Positions 25,563-35,800 of a stretch of 64,000 bases of DNA are shown in pieces. Within the stretch, counting starts at the first letter, position 1. Every line of letters begins with the position of its first letter. Source of the stretch: Chitinophaga filiformis. Lineage in GTDB: Bacteria; Bacteroidota; Bacteroidia; Chitinophagales; Chitinophagaceae. The notes below the pieces were generated by a model. The model was given only the letters and a program-made list of their open reading frames with translations. It was not told the origin of the DNA and did no database searches. Where the stretch lies: the NCBI RefSeq assembly GCF_900102545.1, contig NZ_FNBN01000003.1, positions 1,322,295 to 1,386,294 on the forward strand, given 5' to 3'. The position numbers and the translations under genes were made by a program.

Positions 25563-26663
25563 ATGAAAAAAATAATAGTATCGATCATGATGTCGTTGCC
25601 GGTAATAGCGGCAGGGCAGTCGAACAGATTCACGATCCTGGGTAAAATAGGTAAATTAGATCGTCCTGCGAAGGCCTATCTATCGTATAATTCAGGAGAT
25701 CATTTCATTCTTGATTCAATACCGTTGAAACGAGGCGTTTTCCATTTCGAAGGGACTATCGGGCATCCGTCGAGGGGTACGGTTATTATTGATGAATGGG
25801 GCGTAGGTGTACGCAATGTGGCTCCTGAAGGTCATTTCAACTGCTATATTGAACCGGGTGTAATAAAGGTAGAAAGCCCGGATTCCGCTAGTCATATAAA
25901 GATCAGCGGAACAAAACTGAATACAGACCTGGCACGATTGAGGCGTGCAATACAGCCAATATCAGATAAGCTGTCCATACTGCATGCGAATGATACCAAT
26001 GACGTGCATACCCGGAAGGCTTTGTTGCAGCAGCGGAAAGACATAATGAAACAGTTTATTAAAGACAATCCTGCCAGCCTGGTTAGTTTCGATGCGTTAA
26101 AAGAATACGGAGGACTGTTGCCAGATCCTTTCCAGGTGGAACCGGTGTATGCCTTGTTATCTGATTCATTGAAGGCAGATAAAGATGTACAAGCTTATTA
26201 TGACCTGTTGCAGGACCTCAAGAAGACGGCTATCGGAGAAGTGGCGCCTGATTTTACGCAGACAGATACAGCGGGTAACAATGTATCGCTGCATAATTTT
26301 AGGGACAAGTATGTACTGCTGGATTTCTGGGCAAGCTGGTGCGGTCCTTGCAGGCATGAGAACCCTGCGGTGGTACGTGCTTTTAATAAATATAAAGACA
26401 AGGGATTTACTATTGTAAGCGTCTCACTTGATGCGCCGGGGGCTAAAGCGAAATGGATGAAGGCTATTCATGATGATGGTCTTACAGGCTGGACACACTT
26501 GTCTGATCTGAATTTCTGGCAGAATGAAGCAGCTAAGTTATACAGCATACGAAGTATACCTCAGAATTTCCTCCTGGATAAAGAAGGACGGATCATTGCA
26601 AAGAATCTCCGGGGAGAAGACCTGGACACGAAGCTACATGAAGTATTAGACAGTGGACATTGA
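25563..26663 (+). CDS. TlpA-like thiol-disulfide oxidoreductase with N-terminal DUF4369 domain
   Basis: Periplasmic redox protein of 366 residues. The signal peptide covers about 1-18 (ending VIAAGQS). A beta-rich DUF4369-like domain follows (about 20-115), then a helical linker, and a thioredoxin/AhpC-TSA fold (about 225-366) starting at IGEVAPDFTQTDTAGNNVSL with the active site WCGPC (259-263) and the cis-proline loop SIRSIPQNFLLD. It probably reduces disulfides or helps mature envelope proteins. SusCD followed by a TlpA-like gene is a common Bacteroidota arrangement. It is the last gene of the locus, closed by a strong terminator. Confidence 0.92.
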   Translation: MKKIIVSIMMSLPVIAAGQSNRFTILGKIGKLDRPAKAYLSYNSGDHFILDSIPLKRGVFHFEGTIGHPSRGTVIIDEWGVGVRNVAPEGHFNCYIEPGVIKVESPDSASHIKISGTKLNTDLARLRRAIQPISDKLSILHANDTNDVHTRKALLQQRKDIMKQFIKDNPASLVSFDALKEYGGLLPDPFQVEPVYALLSDSLKADKDVQAYYDLLQDLKKTAIGEVAPDFTQTDTAGNNVSLHNFRDKYVLLDFWASWCGPCRHENPAVVRAFNKYKDKGFTIVSVSLDAPGAKAKWMKAIHDDGLTGWTHLSDLNFWQNEAAKLYSIRSIPQNFLLDKEGRIIAKNLRGEDLDTKLHEVLDSGH

Positions 26664-26669
26664 ACAACC

Positions 26670-26696
26670 GGCCGCATAGCAATATGCGGCCTTTTT
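26670..26696 (+). terminator. Strong intrinsic terminator of the second Sus locus
   Basis: A perfect 9-bp GC-rich stem GGCCGCATA / TATGCGGCC with a GCAA tetraloop is followed by TTTTT (26692-26696), 7 bases after the TlpA-like stop. Confidence 0.9.
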
Positions 26697-26717
26697 GTAT
26701 ACATCTGTCTGCCGCAG

Positions 26718-27440
26718 CTAAGATATACGAACCTCCTGCCTCGCCTCCAGTTCTGCAATCAATTTGCTTTTGACGACAGTAAAGGTGTAATCTCTTGCTT
26801 CGGCAAATGAGATATTATATTTCCGTTCTATGTGCTGCATGTGCTTCGGAAACCGGGATAATAATTTATCGTAATACTCATCCAACATCTCCTGTGTGGG
26901 CATCTGAAAATCGACTCTTAACTGAAATCGTCTTAACAATGCGGTATCAATAATTTCAGCATGATTGGTAGCGCATAGTAATAAGGCGTTCTCAGGATAA
27001 TAATCGATCAGCTGTATGAGTGTGTTTACCAGCCTTCGCATTTCGCCTACATCCTGATCGTCGTTATCTCTCGCTTTTCCTATCTGGTCAAATTCGTCCA
27101 GGAAGAGAACCGCTTTTTCCCGGCCTGCTTTGTCAAATACCTGTTTTATGTTCTGTGAGGTTTCGCCGATACGTGCGCAGATGATATTACTGAGGTTCAG
27201 TATCAGGATATTTTTACCAAGGGCCTGTGCAATAGCTTTGGCGGTCATGGTTTTACCACAGCCGGAGCTGCCGTGAAGTAATATTTTGTTATTTACAGGC
27301 AACCCGTATTGGTGCAGTTCCTCTATATAGGTGTGCTCTTTGATGAGCTGTACAATCTTTTCCCTATTGGATGCTTCAAGGAATATATCGTTGAATGACA
27401 CCTGTTCTTTATCGTTAATCAGAAGATCAAATACGTTCAT
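26718..27440 (-). CDS. AAA+ ATPase (single domain)
   Basis: Stand-alone AAA+ ATPase of 240 residues from the ATG at 27440. Walker A GSSGCGKT (57-64), Walker B LFLDEFD (112-118), sensor-1 LCATN (155-159) and the arginine-finger pair LLRRF (168-172) are all present, so it should hydrolyse ATP. The N-terminal ASNREKIVQLIKEH segment and lack of a second domain resemble small classical-AAA (FtsH/spastin-like core) proteins of unknown client. An upstream GTG at 27515 is rejected because a -7 element TATCTTTG ends 2 bases before it. No protease or partner gene is adjacent. Confidence 0.88.
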   Translation of the reverse strand: MNVFDLLINDKEQVSFNDIFLEASNREKIVQLIKEHTYIEELHQYGLPVNNKILLHGSSGCGKTMTAKAIAQALGKNILILNLSNIICARIGETSQNIKQVFDKAGREKAVLFLDEFDQIGKARDNDDQDVGEMRRLVNTLIQLIDYYPENALLLCATNHAEIIDTALLRRFQLRVDFQMPTQEMLDEYYDKLLSRFPKHMQHIERKYNISFAEARDYTFTVVKSKLIAELEARQEVRIS

Positions 27441-27516
27441 TAGTATAGCCAAATAACCGATTACAGGTAGTCGTTTTATTTTTGCTGCTATGGGACTACC
27501 TTCACCAAAAGCCACG

Positions 27517-27524
27517 CAAAGATA
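27517..27524 (-). promoter_or_regulatory. -7 promoter element (TATCTTTG) of the AAA+ gene
   Basis: Exact TAnnTTTG match on the minus strand, giving an expected transcript start near 27510 and a leader of about 70 bases before ATG 27440. It decides the start codon of the AAA+ gene. Confidence 0.55.
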
Positions 27525-27608
27525 CAGATATATGGATTGTCAGGATAGGGCAGTTTTAAGAAAGACAGGTAGTCCAGTCTGAAAGAGCATATTTGGGGGA
27601 TTTAGAAA

Positions 27609-27648
27609 AGAGAAGATGCAGTATCGCTAAGCGTACTGCATCTTCTCT
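27609..27648 (-). terminator. Strong intrinsic terminator of the GH114-like gene
   Basis: A perfect 15-bp stem (27609-27623 with 27634-27648; left arm AGAGAAGATGCAGTA) encloses a short inner stem. On the minus strand it is followed by TTTTCT. It begins 30 bases past the stop at 27678. Confidence 0.85.
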
Positions 27649-27677
27649 ATATCGTGCCAGTAAAAAAATAAGATGTC

Positions 27678-28700
27678 TTAGTTACCTTCAAAATATTCGA
27701 ATCCGTCGATAATATCGAGATAAGCACCATCAAAGTGACTGTTCAACAGTTTCTTTGTATAGGAATTATCATTACCGTAGATGACACTTTTCCAGTTGGC
27801 GTTCCAGTACTGTACTTTGTAGTTGCCTTCCCAGTCAGGGTTTTCTGCTACGATAAATGGCGGGTTGCCCACTTTCCAGGTGCTCTGCCAGTAATAGCGG
27901 TAGTCTTCAGCTTCGCCGATGGACATGTAAGCAATCACCAGGCGTTTACCACCGTTGGCCTTTGTTTTAAGCTGATCAATCTCTGCTGCCGTAAAGGCAG
28001 TATTGTTCAGGAAGAGATCCATGAGGATCACGTCATAATTCTTCGTTTTTACGGAGTCGATGAACTGTTTCTTAGAAGAGAATTTCTCCGGGTTGATCAG
28101 GTACAGGAAATTCTTTGCCTGTGAAAGGCTGGTAATGTTGGTGCTGTTCACGTTGTAAGGCTGGGCCGGGTAAGAGGGGATATTATACAGTTCCCGTTTA
28201 TCCGCGGCAAAAGAGATGTAGCCGTTCGTGTTGTTGGAACTGTAAGACTTATCCATGTTGGTCTTACTGGAGCAATAATCTGTTACCATTACTTTTTTGC
28301 TGGTCTTGATCCTGTTAAGGAATTCACGCAGGTACAGGTTATCCTCGGAAGGAGTCGGCTTATTGTCGTCTTCATAGCCGAAGAAGAGGTCTTCCTGACC
28401 AACGCCGTCAATAGCGTTCAGGTAGGCTTGTACCAGGGTACCGTCAGATTCTCCATTGGAAGAGATCAGTTCTATCCCGTTTTGCGGAATAATGGCGAAT
28501 TGCGAATTCTGTGCCTTGGCATACTGGCTGATGCCAATTACAAAGTTTCGCATTTCCTGCCGGTAGTCAGTAGCAGCAACCTTTTGCAGTTGATTTTGTT
28601 GTTCACTGGATGTTGAGGGACCGGTGTTTTCTGTTTTTGAGCAGGATAGGATGCTCAATAGCATGGGCAATGCAAACAGTACTTTGTTTCTGGTTTTCAT
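27678..28700 (-). CDS. GH114/TM1410-like putative glycoside hydrolase, lipoprotein
   Basis: Probable surface or periplasmic carbohydrate-active lipoprotein of 340 residues. The signal and lipobox are MKTRNKVLFALPMLLSILSC (Cys20), which fixes the start at 28700 and not an upstream frame extension to 28778. After a low-complexity linker, the domain matches the endo-alpha-1,4-polygalactosaminidase (GH114, TM1410/MJ1477) family: ILMDLFLNNTAFTAAEIDQL, then KRLVIAYMSIGEAEDYRYYW, WNANWKSVIYGNDNSYTKKL and the terminal FDGAYLDIIDGFEYF. The paired acidic residues in GEAED and YLDIID are candidate catalytic groups. The substrate is not known. It is monocistronic. Confidence 0.85.
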   Translation of the reverse strand: MKTRNKVLFALPMLLSILSCSKTENTGPSTSSEQQNQLQKVAATDYRQEMRNFVIGISQYAKAQNSQFAIIPQNGIELISSNGESDGTLVQAYLNAIDGVGQEDLFFGYEDDNKPTPSEDNLYLREFLNRIKTSKKVMVTDYCSSKTNMDKSYSSNNTNGYISFAADKRELYNIPSYPAQPYNVNSTNITSLSQAKNFLYLINPEKFSSKKQFIDSVKTKNYDVILMDLFLNNTAFTAAEIDQLKTKANGGKRLVIAYMSIGEAEDYRYYWQSTWKVGNPPFIVAENPDWEGNYKVQYWNANWKSVIYGNDNSYTKKLLNSHFDGAYLDIIDGFEYFEGN

Positions 28701-28948
28701 GGCGTATAATATGGTATAATCAGGATAACGAAACATCCATCCAGTTGGTTTTTGAAAGAGGATGCATCGCATTTTCATTGCGAAGGTATTCGTTTGAGGG
28801 ATATAAAATGTCGATGAAACATTTTAAAATACGGGCAAGTGTAGGTGCCAGTCGATAAGATATTGAATTATAGTCAGGGTTGTTCTAAAAATACTGATAG
28901 TAATACGTCTGCCAGATACGGGTTTCCATGATGGAATATTGCGTTTAG

Positions 28949-28999
28949 ATGCAATTGCATATCCTTACCTTTATCTTCGGTTGGGATATGCAATTGCAT
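28949..28999. repeat. 16-bp perfect inverted repeat whose arms are themselves palindromic
   Basis: ATGCAATTGCATATCC (28949-28964) and its exact reverse complement (28984-28999) flank a 19-base loop. Each arm contains the 12-base self-palindrome ATGCAATTGCAT. Outer bases 28921-28927 (GGTTTCC) can also pair with 29002-29008. It sits in the 337-base gap (28701-29037) after the DUF1963 gene, which has no other feature I can name. It has no U-tract, so it may be a regulator-binding site or an mRNA 3' structure. Confidence 0.7.
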
Positions 29000-29037
29000 G
29001 AGGAAACCTGTATTTATTTTGACAGGAAAGTGAGTGC

Positions 29038-29766
29038 TTAAGACTGTCCCCAGGCAAATTCACAGTTATCAAAGATCCTGTTTCCCAAATCGCTTTTCGA
29101 TATCAGCACGCTGAATACGCCTACATCATTGAAGTCATTTTCACCAACCTGTAACAGCACCACCTTATCTGAAAAAGAGATCTCTTCTATCTCCTCCTGT
29201 CCAAGCTGGCAATGTGTGTAGATGCCAAATATTTTTGATTTGTCGCTACCGGCAAAATAATCCCAGAGCATTCCGTCTTCATTGGCGTCCTCCATTTCTT
29301 CTTCGTCTTCTGCCTCGTAGAATCTTTCGGAAAGGGTTTCAGTGCCGGCAAAAACCTCGTCTACCAACATACCGGAGAAGAAATTATCCTCATGCTCTTT
29401 TATATGCCGGACCAGGTCTTTGTTATCTATGTCAGCGTAAATCACTTTGCCGGTATCTGTCAGGATGTCTGCAAAGAATATCAGTTGACCGGACTTAGGC
29501 AGCAGGCCTGTCTTGTCGAAGGGTGAGAACTTTGAGAGGTCCAGTTGTGCGGCAAAACGCAGCCCCTGAGGATATGTTATACCAGGAGGAAGATCAACGA
29601 CAGGACCGCCATATCTTGAGTGACCCAGGGGAATCTCTACTTCAGTATGCTTTTTGTAGTTCCCCTGGCTGAGCAGGATATCTGGCATGTTAATGGACGC
29701 TCCATAATAAAGGGTTTTGTCGCCGGTGAACTGTATAATATCGAATACTTTTTCGTTATTGTCCAT
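29038..29766 (-). CDS. DUF1963 (YwqG-like) protein
   Basis: Cytoplasmic protein of 242 residues in the YwqG/DUF1963 family, whose function is unknown. Characteristic blocks are GGPVVDLPPGITYPQGLRF, AAQLDLSKFSPF, GLLPKSGQLIFFAD, and the C-terminal VGVFSVLISKSDLGNRIFDN. A central acidic stretch (about 155-170, EAEDEEEMEDANED) is notable. The start is ATG 29766; a longer frame begins only with a TTG at 29793. It has no signal peptide. It stands alone. Confidence 0.8.
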   Translation of the reverse strand: MDNNEKVFDIIQFTGDKTLYYGASINMPDILLSQGNYKKHTEVEIPLGHSRYGGPVVDLPPGITYPQGLRFAAQLDLSKFSPFDKTGLLPKSGQLIFFADILTDTGKVIYADIDNKDLVRHIKEHEDNFFSGMLVDEVFAGTETLSERFYEAEDEEEMEDANEDGMLWDYFAGSDKSKIFGIYTHCQLGQEEIEEISFSDKVVLLQVGENDFNDVGVFSVLISKSDLGNRIFDNCEFAWGQS

Positions 29767-30019
29767 ATATTGATATTTAAAGGTTTTTAACAAAGGATCG
29801 GCTTGAAGTTAATCACATTGTACTCTTTCTCCTGCAAACTGTGCCCGGCTATTATTGCCGGCCGGTACTATCAAGGCGAAGATAATATCAAATAAATATG
29901 AAGCCAAGCAAGCAAAGAAAAAAAAATTGATAACAGAAATGCAATGTGTTGTCATTGATTTTCCCGGTACATAGATGTGGGAGGGCATAGGCTAAGAAAG
30001 GGAAAAAGCATAATTTCGG

Positions 30020-30247
30020 ATGATGGAACGTATTGGCAAAACGATAATGCTTATTGGGGCGTTGCTAATTATAGCAGGACTGCTTGTGTGGCTCCTGGGT
30101 GATAAGCTGCGCTTTCTCGGGCGTTTGCCCGGAGATATCAGGATTGAGCGGGAAAACTACCGGATATATATTCCTATTACAACAATGATTTTGGTTAGTG
30201 TGGTACTTACGTTGATCTCATGGGTAATACAGCGTTTTGTAAAGTAA
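30020..30247 (+). CDS. DUF2905-family small membrane protein
   Basis: 75 residues with two membrane helices (about 8-27, IMLIGALLIIAGLLVWLLG, and about 51-71, ITTMILVSVVLTLISWVI). Between them lies the conserved family loop LRFLGRLPGDIRIERENYRI. DUF2905 proteins are widespread and uncharacterised. ATGs at 30020 and 30023 are both possible. A TAATTTCG motif lies just before the start, too close to be a normal -7 box unless the mRNA is leaderless. Confidence 0.85.
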   Translation: MMERIGKTIMLIGALLIIAGLLVWLLGDKLRFLGRLPGDIRIERENYRIYIPITTMILVSVVLTLISWVIQRFVK

Positions 30248-30472
30248 TTGCCAGGCAGCCACAAATTTAGATTTTTGATAATCTTCCCGACCGGATGACT
30301 CCCTGGACATTCGCGATATATAATTCTCCCAGACCTTAACCTTTTTTCTACTTCAGTGTTATTAACCAGGAACCGATACACCCAATAACCATTATAAAAG
30401 CAGTTTAAGACCTCAAATGCTGTTTTTTAAAAAAACAATACCACACATTCATTCACACTTTAAACCCACATT

Positions 30473-31420
30473 ATGAAAAGGATTGTATTAATAGGCAACA
30501 AATCCTGGGAAGTTGAACCTATTTTAAATGCGTTACTGAACGTGAGAATCCGTCCTCAGGAACTTCCGAATCCCACACTGCTGAACTATCCATGGACTTT
30601 CCCTCAAGGCACTGCAAAGCCTCGCGCCGTATGGGACTCGTACCAGCAGATCACCATTGAACTCTGGTGTGTGCAGGATATCATGGACCCTAAATGGAAT
30701 CCTTCCAGTTCGCAGGGCAAACATGAATGCCTGCCGAAGATACTTCAGTACCGCGCGGAAAAACCGGACCTGGTGGTTGCGTTAGGCACAGCTGCGTTGG
30801 GCCTCAATGGTGGCAACAATAACGGCTGTGTCGTGTTCGGTAGCAATATCTTCATTCACAACTATCATCCAAATGGAGAGAATGCGCAAAGTCAGTGGGA
30901 TGATCCTGCACATTTTGAAAAAGTGCTTCCTTCTGCAGTCAATGCGAATATCTTCAGCCGCCTGGATGCTGCTACCATCAAATTAATAGAACAGCGTTTA
31001 TTGAAGCCTTACCTGAACCCATCGGCTAATATTAGCGTTTTGTCTGATAAAGACTATATCGGCGTAAGTGTGGTGAATATCACGAACTATGCGGATTACC
31101 AGTATTCTGACGAGGCCGGGTTGAAAGCATTGGCAGATACCGGTAATACGCTGCCTGTTGGTTCTGTGGAAACTACCCATGGCGTTATACGCCTGTTGTG
31201 TGATGCACCGTTCCTTTTTATCTCCGGTATAACTGATCGTGTGGGATATTTTGCTGATGATGTGGATGGTACAGATGCAAATGGTAATGTGAAAACAGAG
31301 GCGCAGAATTTTACAGCTGCGTTTAATATCGGCGTTTGCCTGAGCCATCTGATCCCGAAAATGGCAGCGTTTGTGGCGGCTCCATTGACAAAAACATCGA
31401 GAGTGACTGAAGAAGCATAA
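30473..31420 (+). CDS. Nucleoside-phosphorylase-like protein
   Basis: 315 residues, not assigned to a named family. The layout recalls the nucleoside phosphorylase/MTAN fold. The N-terminus is a beta strand (KRIVLIGNKSWEVEPIL), DLVVALGTAALGLNGG resembles the phosphate or nucleobase loop, and SVETTHGVIRLLCDAPFLFI with SGITDRVGYFADDV resembles the family's conserved glutamate and ISD segments. QNFTAAFNIGVCLSHLI is the closing helix. There is no signal peptide, so it is cytoplasmic. It is monocistronic with a shared bidirectional terminator. Enzyme activity is inferred from pattern only. Confidence 0.75.
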   Translation: MKRIVLIGNKSWEVEPILNALLNVRIRPQELPNPTLLNYPWTFPQGTAKPRAVWDSYQQITIELWCVQDIMDPKWNPSSSQGKHECLPKILQYRAEKPDLVVALGTAALGLNGGNNNGCVVFGSNIFIHNYHPNGENAQSQWDDPAHFEKVLPSAVNANIFSRLDAATIKLIEQRLLKPYLNPSANISVLSDKDYIGVSVVNITNYADYQYSDEAGLKALADTGNTLPVGSVETTHGVIRLLCDAPFLFISGITDRVGYFADDVDGTDANGNVKTEAQNFTAAFNIGVCLSHLIPKMAAFVAAPLTKTSRVTEEA

Positions 31421-31422
31421 AA

Positions 31423-31453
31423 AGAAAACCGGGGTTAGCGGCCCCGGTTTTCT
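31423..31453. terminator. Strong bidirectional terminator
   Basis: A perfect 12-bp stem AGAAAACCGGGG / CCCCGGTTTTCT with a 7-base loop lies between two convergent genes, 2 bases after the 31420 stop and 33 bases from the 31487 stop. Confidence 0.9.
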
Positions 31454-31486
31454 CTTTATATAAGAATATGTTAATTAAGATAGCGA

Positions 31487-32236
31487 TCAAAACTTGATCT
31501 GCAATTTCTGGGAAACAAGTTTACCGTCTTTATAGTACTCATAAAACCACTCCCCATTGTTTTTGAATACAACGCCGTTGTATGCTCCTTCGCTTATAAA
31601 ATAATCAGCCATGGACGTTTTGAGCAGTGTCATCACTTTTTTCGGGGTAGTATCAATCAACTGATATCCATTAGGCGTTGCCTGTGCATATAAGGTGCCT
31701 GTTGCTTCCGTAACTGCAACTGGTGTAGGTGCCGGAGCGGGAGCAACGGGAGTAGAAGGTAAGGGTGGTTGTGCTGCAGTCACCGGTTGTGGTGGCGCCA
31801 ACGACACACTGTCATATTTATAAGGCACATCGTTCAGCGATGAAAAGGCATCTCTCAAAGCAAATTCATAGGCAACCTGATATTCTTTCTCCCTGCTTTT
31901 GCCTTCCTTGCTTTTGAAGATGATGTTACCCTGGCAGTCTTTCAGAAGCAGGGTAAGGTTTGTCACGAATAACCCTTTTTTCTGTACTACCTCAGTTTTA
32001 AGTGCATTACAGGGATTGGCAGCCATCTCAGCCGGCATTTGTTCACTGCTCATAACGGCAGTAAATCCCTTTTCCTGCAGCAGGAATTTGGTCAGCGTAT
32101 TCAATCCGTACTGGTTATCCATCTTGAAGAAATCATACCTGTCTGGTACGAGGACGTATTTGTAATTGTTGATAGTTTTCTGTGAATATGCTGTTCCGGC
32201 AAATAGTAAGAAAATAAGTATTGCGTATGTTTTCAT
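31487..32236 (-). CDS. Hypothetical secreted protein with Pro/Ala-rich linker
   Basis: 249 residues, function unknown. The signal peptide covers 1-18 (ending FAGTAYSQ). An N-terminal domain (about 20-145) contains YKYVLVPDRYDFFKMDNQYG, LLQEKGFTAVMSSE and LLLKDCQGNIIFKSKEGKSR. A proline/alanine-rich linker follows (about 150-180), then a small C-terminal domain (about 180-249). The pattern recurs in Bacteroidota periplasmic proteins that I cannot name. It is convergent with the preceding gene. Confidence 0.75.
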   Translation of the reverse strand: MKTYAILIFLLFAGTAYSQKTINNYKYVLVPDRYDFFKMDNQYGLNTLTKFLLQEKGFTAVMSSEQMPAEMAANPCNALKTEVVQKKGLFVTNLTLLLKDCQGNIIFKSKEGKSREKEYQVAYEFALRDAFSSLNDVPYKYDSVSLAPPQPVTAAQPPLPSTPVAPAPAPTPVAVTEATGTLYAQATPNGYQLIDTTPKKVMTLLKTSMADYFISEGAYNGVVFKNNGEWFYEYYKDGKLVSQKLQIKF

Positions 32237-32895
32237 ATAGTGTTCTGGTTCAAATTATAGTGAAAATATACAAAAAAGCTGGAAAACTGGTATTATGCAG
32301 ACAAGGACATAGGATGCTTCGCATGGGATGTTCCCAACGCACATACAATGCGTTATCAGTGGCTTTCTTTGGGTGTTACTTTCAATTAATAATTTATAAT
32401 ATGCATACAACTAATGTGTTATGTGTTTTATCATGCCGTTTTATCACCTTTGCGCCTAGTTGAAATTTGATGTTGCCCTGTATCCTTTGTCAGGCTTCCT
32501 ATACTTTGTTGGAGCATTGTCACTTTTCCTTAGTCCATATGAAAGATTGGATTGTTATAAGCTTCTTATAATAAACCTGCGCAGGCCTTATTGGCTCTTA
32601 TCATGCTGATATGATGTACGAGGCCCTGGGTAGCAGTTTTCAAAAGCATCTGAATTACCGGAGAAATACTTATTCCGGGTAATGCAGCGATTAGTGCATG
32701 TAAAACAGTAGATGAAAATTTTCAGGGACAATTTTTATAAACAATCTCAATACCAATGAAATCAATCTGAAAAGAAAATTGTTTGAATGCGAAAACTCAA
32801 AGTGACAAAAACCAAATAGAATCTGACCAAATTAAGGAGTCGTGCAGACTCTGAATCTAATGATATAGGACGCTATACCTAAACTTTTTTAAATA
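32237..32895. other. Intergenic region before the RHS genes
   Basis: A 659-base AT-rich gap between divergent genes. I see no credible gene, tRNA or exact -7 element. It contains a 10-base palindrome CCTGCGCAGG flanked by AATAA/TTATT (about 32570-32592), and TTATAAG/CTTATAA-type short inverted repeats nearby. It probably carries the RHS operon promoter and may hold decayed coding sequence. Confidence 0.5.
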
Positions 32896-35800
32896 ATGAG
32901 CAAGTTTTCTGTACGTTCAATTTTTTGCGTACCATTTATAATATGTTTGCTGGGGACCTACATTGCAAAGTCTCAGTCTAAAGCCGGCAGTTTGAGCAAT
33001 GGTTTTATCCCGGAGGTTGTACCGCCATCGCCTACAGCCGCATCCCTTGGAAAATTTGGTGCATGGCCTGTTAGTTATTACACAGGTGTCGCTAATGTCA
33101 GCGTTTCAATTTACGATGTAAAGGAAGGTAAACTGTCGTTGCCAATATCACTGGGTTATCATGGTTCCGGAGTGAGAGTCGAAGAAGTGAGTGCCGGTAC
33201 CGGTGTAGGTTGGACTTTAAATGCCGGCGGAGCCATCACGCGTACGATAATTGGATTGGCGGATAATGATCCAAATGGATACCTGACCAGATTGAAATCG
33301 GGGATTGTTTTACAGGATAATTACGCCTTGAACAACGTTAACACCTTCCTGTACTTTAATAAGGTAACTGATGGGGAAATTGATACAGAGCCGGATGCTT
33401 ACTTTTATAACTTCAATGGCCGCTCCGGAAAATTCTTCTTTGACGAGAAAGGTAACTTTCATAGTATTCCTGAGAATGCACTTAAGCTGACGAAAAATCC
33501 TTTCATGTCCGGCAGTGCTGCGAATATCTGGGAGATTGTTGATGAAAGTGGAACGATTTACACTTTTGGATCAACGGATGGTGTTTCCGGTGGAGTAGAG
33601 CAGACAAGGATTGCAGATGGATCCCCTGGAAGCTTTGAATTTTTTGATAATGCCTGGTATCTGACAAGTATTATATCGGCTGATAAAAGCGATACAATAT
33701 CATTGCAGTACGTAGATAAGAGCGAATCTTATACGCTCAAATCAACTCAGTCATTAAAAGAGCTGACAAGCCCAATGACTTACCAGCCTGCTTTGAATTC
33801 TTCCTGGACCACTATCCTTCATACATCAACTGTTTTGTATAACGGAACGCCCAACAGTGATCCTATGAATACCCGTCAACTGACGACTGGGAAGGGAGGA
33901 TTGTCTTCTATAAGGTGGTCGCAGGGCGAGGTCAGATTTAAGTCAAATACTGCCCGGCAGGATATGTTGTCGGGAACTTTATTAGATAGTATAGAAGTTG
34001 TTGCGACGGGTACAGGGAGTCTGGTTAAGAAATTCCTCTTTCAATATTCCTATACCGGTAATCGCTATTATCTTGACTCTGTATCTGAATACAACAAAAG
34101 CCGTACAGACAAGATGACACATAGTTTTTACTATTACTCTGGCCTTCCATCCAGGTTTTCTAATTCACAGGATCACTGGGGATATTTCAATGGCGCTGGC
34201 AATAGTAACCTGCTTCCGAACAACAGTAAATTGCAAACAATCTTGTCTGCAAATAGGGAGCCTGATGAAGCTGCCATGAAGGCAGGAACGCTGTGGCGGA
34301 TAAAATACCCGACGGGGGGATATACAGATTTCGACTATGAAGCACATCGATATCAGGCGAGTGTAACTCCCGGTGCACCTACTACCGTTGTCGGATCGAA
34401 TACGATATGGGTCAGCAACTATAATCCCAAAATGCCCAGAGGGTTTGATAGTACAGCTACTTTTGTCGTGACTGAAACGCAGAGCGATGCTACAATTGAA
34501 ATTGAATTTACAGACTATTTCAAACCACCGATGAAGGATCGCGCATGGCTTCCTTATGTAAAGCTGGAACGGCTGAGTGGCTCAACCTATGTACAGACTA
34601 ATTATTGGAATGCTTTTGATCTGTTCCCCGGTGGTAATATTCCAGCTAACCCCGATGGGTCTTACAATGTCATAGTGCCTAAAACTACATTTAATCTTCC
34701 TTCAGGATCTTACAGAATTACCGTCGATAATACATGCAGTTATTTTGATTGTGGAGAAGAATGGCAAAAGGGACATATTCTGGCTGGTATCACATTCAGA
34801 ACACAGTCAACTTCTACGACGCCGGGTGCCCCGCCGCCACCTATTGCTGGTGGTTTAAGGATCAAAAGCATAAAGAACTATGATAATATAGGCACGGCTC
34901 CTGTAGAAATTAAGAAATTTGAATATTCTCCAGGCATCTTGCTGACCTATCCTGCTTACATTCATTACTATGCTGTTGATATGTGGGGTTCATCTGAGCA
35001 AATGTATGATTTGTGTAAAACGAATTTTGCAAATTACATAGAAGAGACTAGCAGCAGTCAGGTGATACTTGGTGTAACACAGGGCGCCTCCGTTGGATAC
35101 CAGGAAGTGAGGGAATATAACGTGGATAATAACAGCATAGATAACGGTTATACCAAATATAATTATTTGTTTACGGCTGACTCCTCCAATAGCTACTACT
35201 TCGATCACACATATTGGCCTGGACTGGATATAGCTGCTGCTAATAATTCCATTCCTGTTAATAACTATGATTATAAAAGAGGATTGCTGTCAGAGAAAAC
35301 TGTATATGTGAAGAAGGGAAGTAGCTATGCGCCTGTCAGCCGTGTTAAGGACGAATATGCGTTTAATGACGGAGATACCACCCTTCTTTATCGCCGATTG
35401 AAAGCCTTGCGTGTTAAAAAGTTAAGAACTGTTTTATATCCCTGTGGCAATGAGCAGGATGGTTATTTTATTCCAGCCACAGACGAATATAAGAACGACT
35501 ATGGATATGGAATATATAACCTGGTAACATCATGGGTGCAGAAAACTTCAACTGAAGAAACAATGTATAACCCGGATGATGGAACATCGTTGACGTCACT
35601 GACGAGGTATTATTACGATAATAAGAAACATCTTGGCGTTACCAGAACAGTGACGACTGATAGTAAGAATCAGACTTTTACTACCTATACTAAATATCCG
35701 GATGAGATGGTGAGTGGAGGAAGTACTGTGCCTTATTCGGATATGGTTTCGCGCAATATGATTGGTAATGTAGTGGAACAACGGATTGTAAAAAATGATA

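Noticed and set aside
27441..27515. N-terminal extension of the AAA+ ATPase from a GTG
   Set aside because: The GTG lies 2 bases after a -7 promoter element, so it would not be in the transcript.
28701..28778. N-terminal extension of the GH114-like lipoprotein
   Set aside because: The lipobox signal begins at 28700; the extension would place an odd cysteine- and tryptophan-bearing segment before it.
32237..32895. A gene in the 659-base gap before the RHS pair
   Set aside because: Only short frames without starts or recognisable motifs are present.
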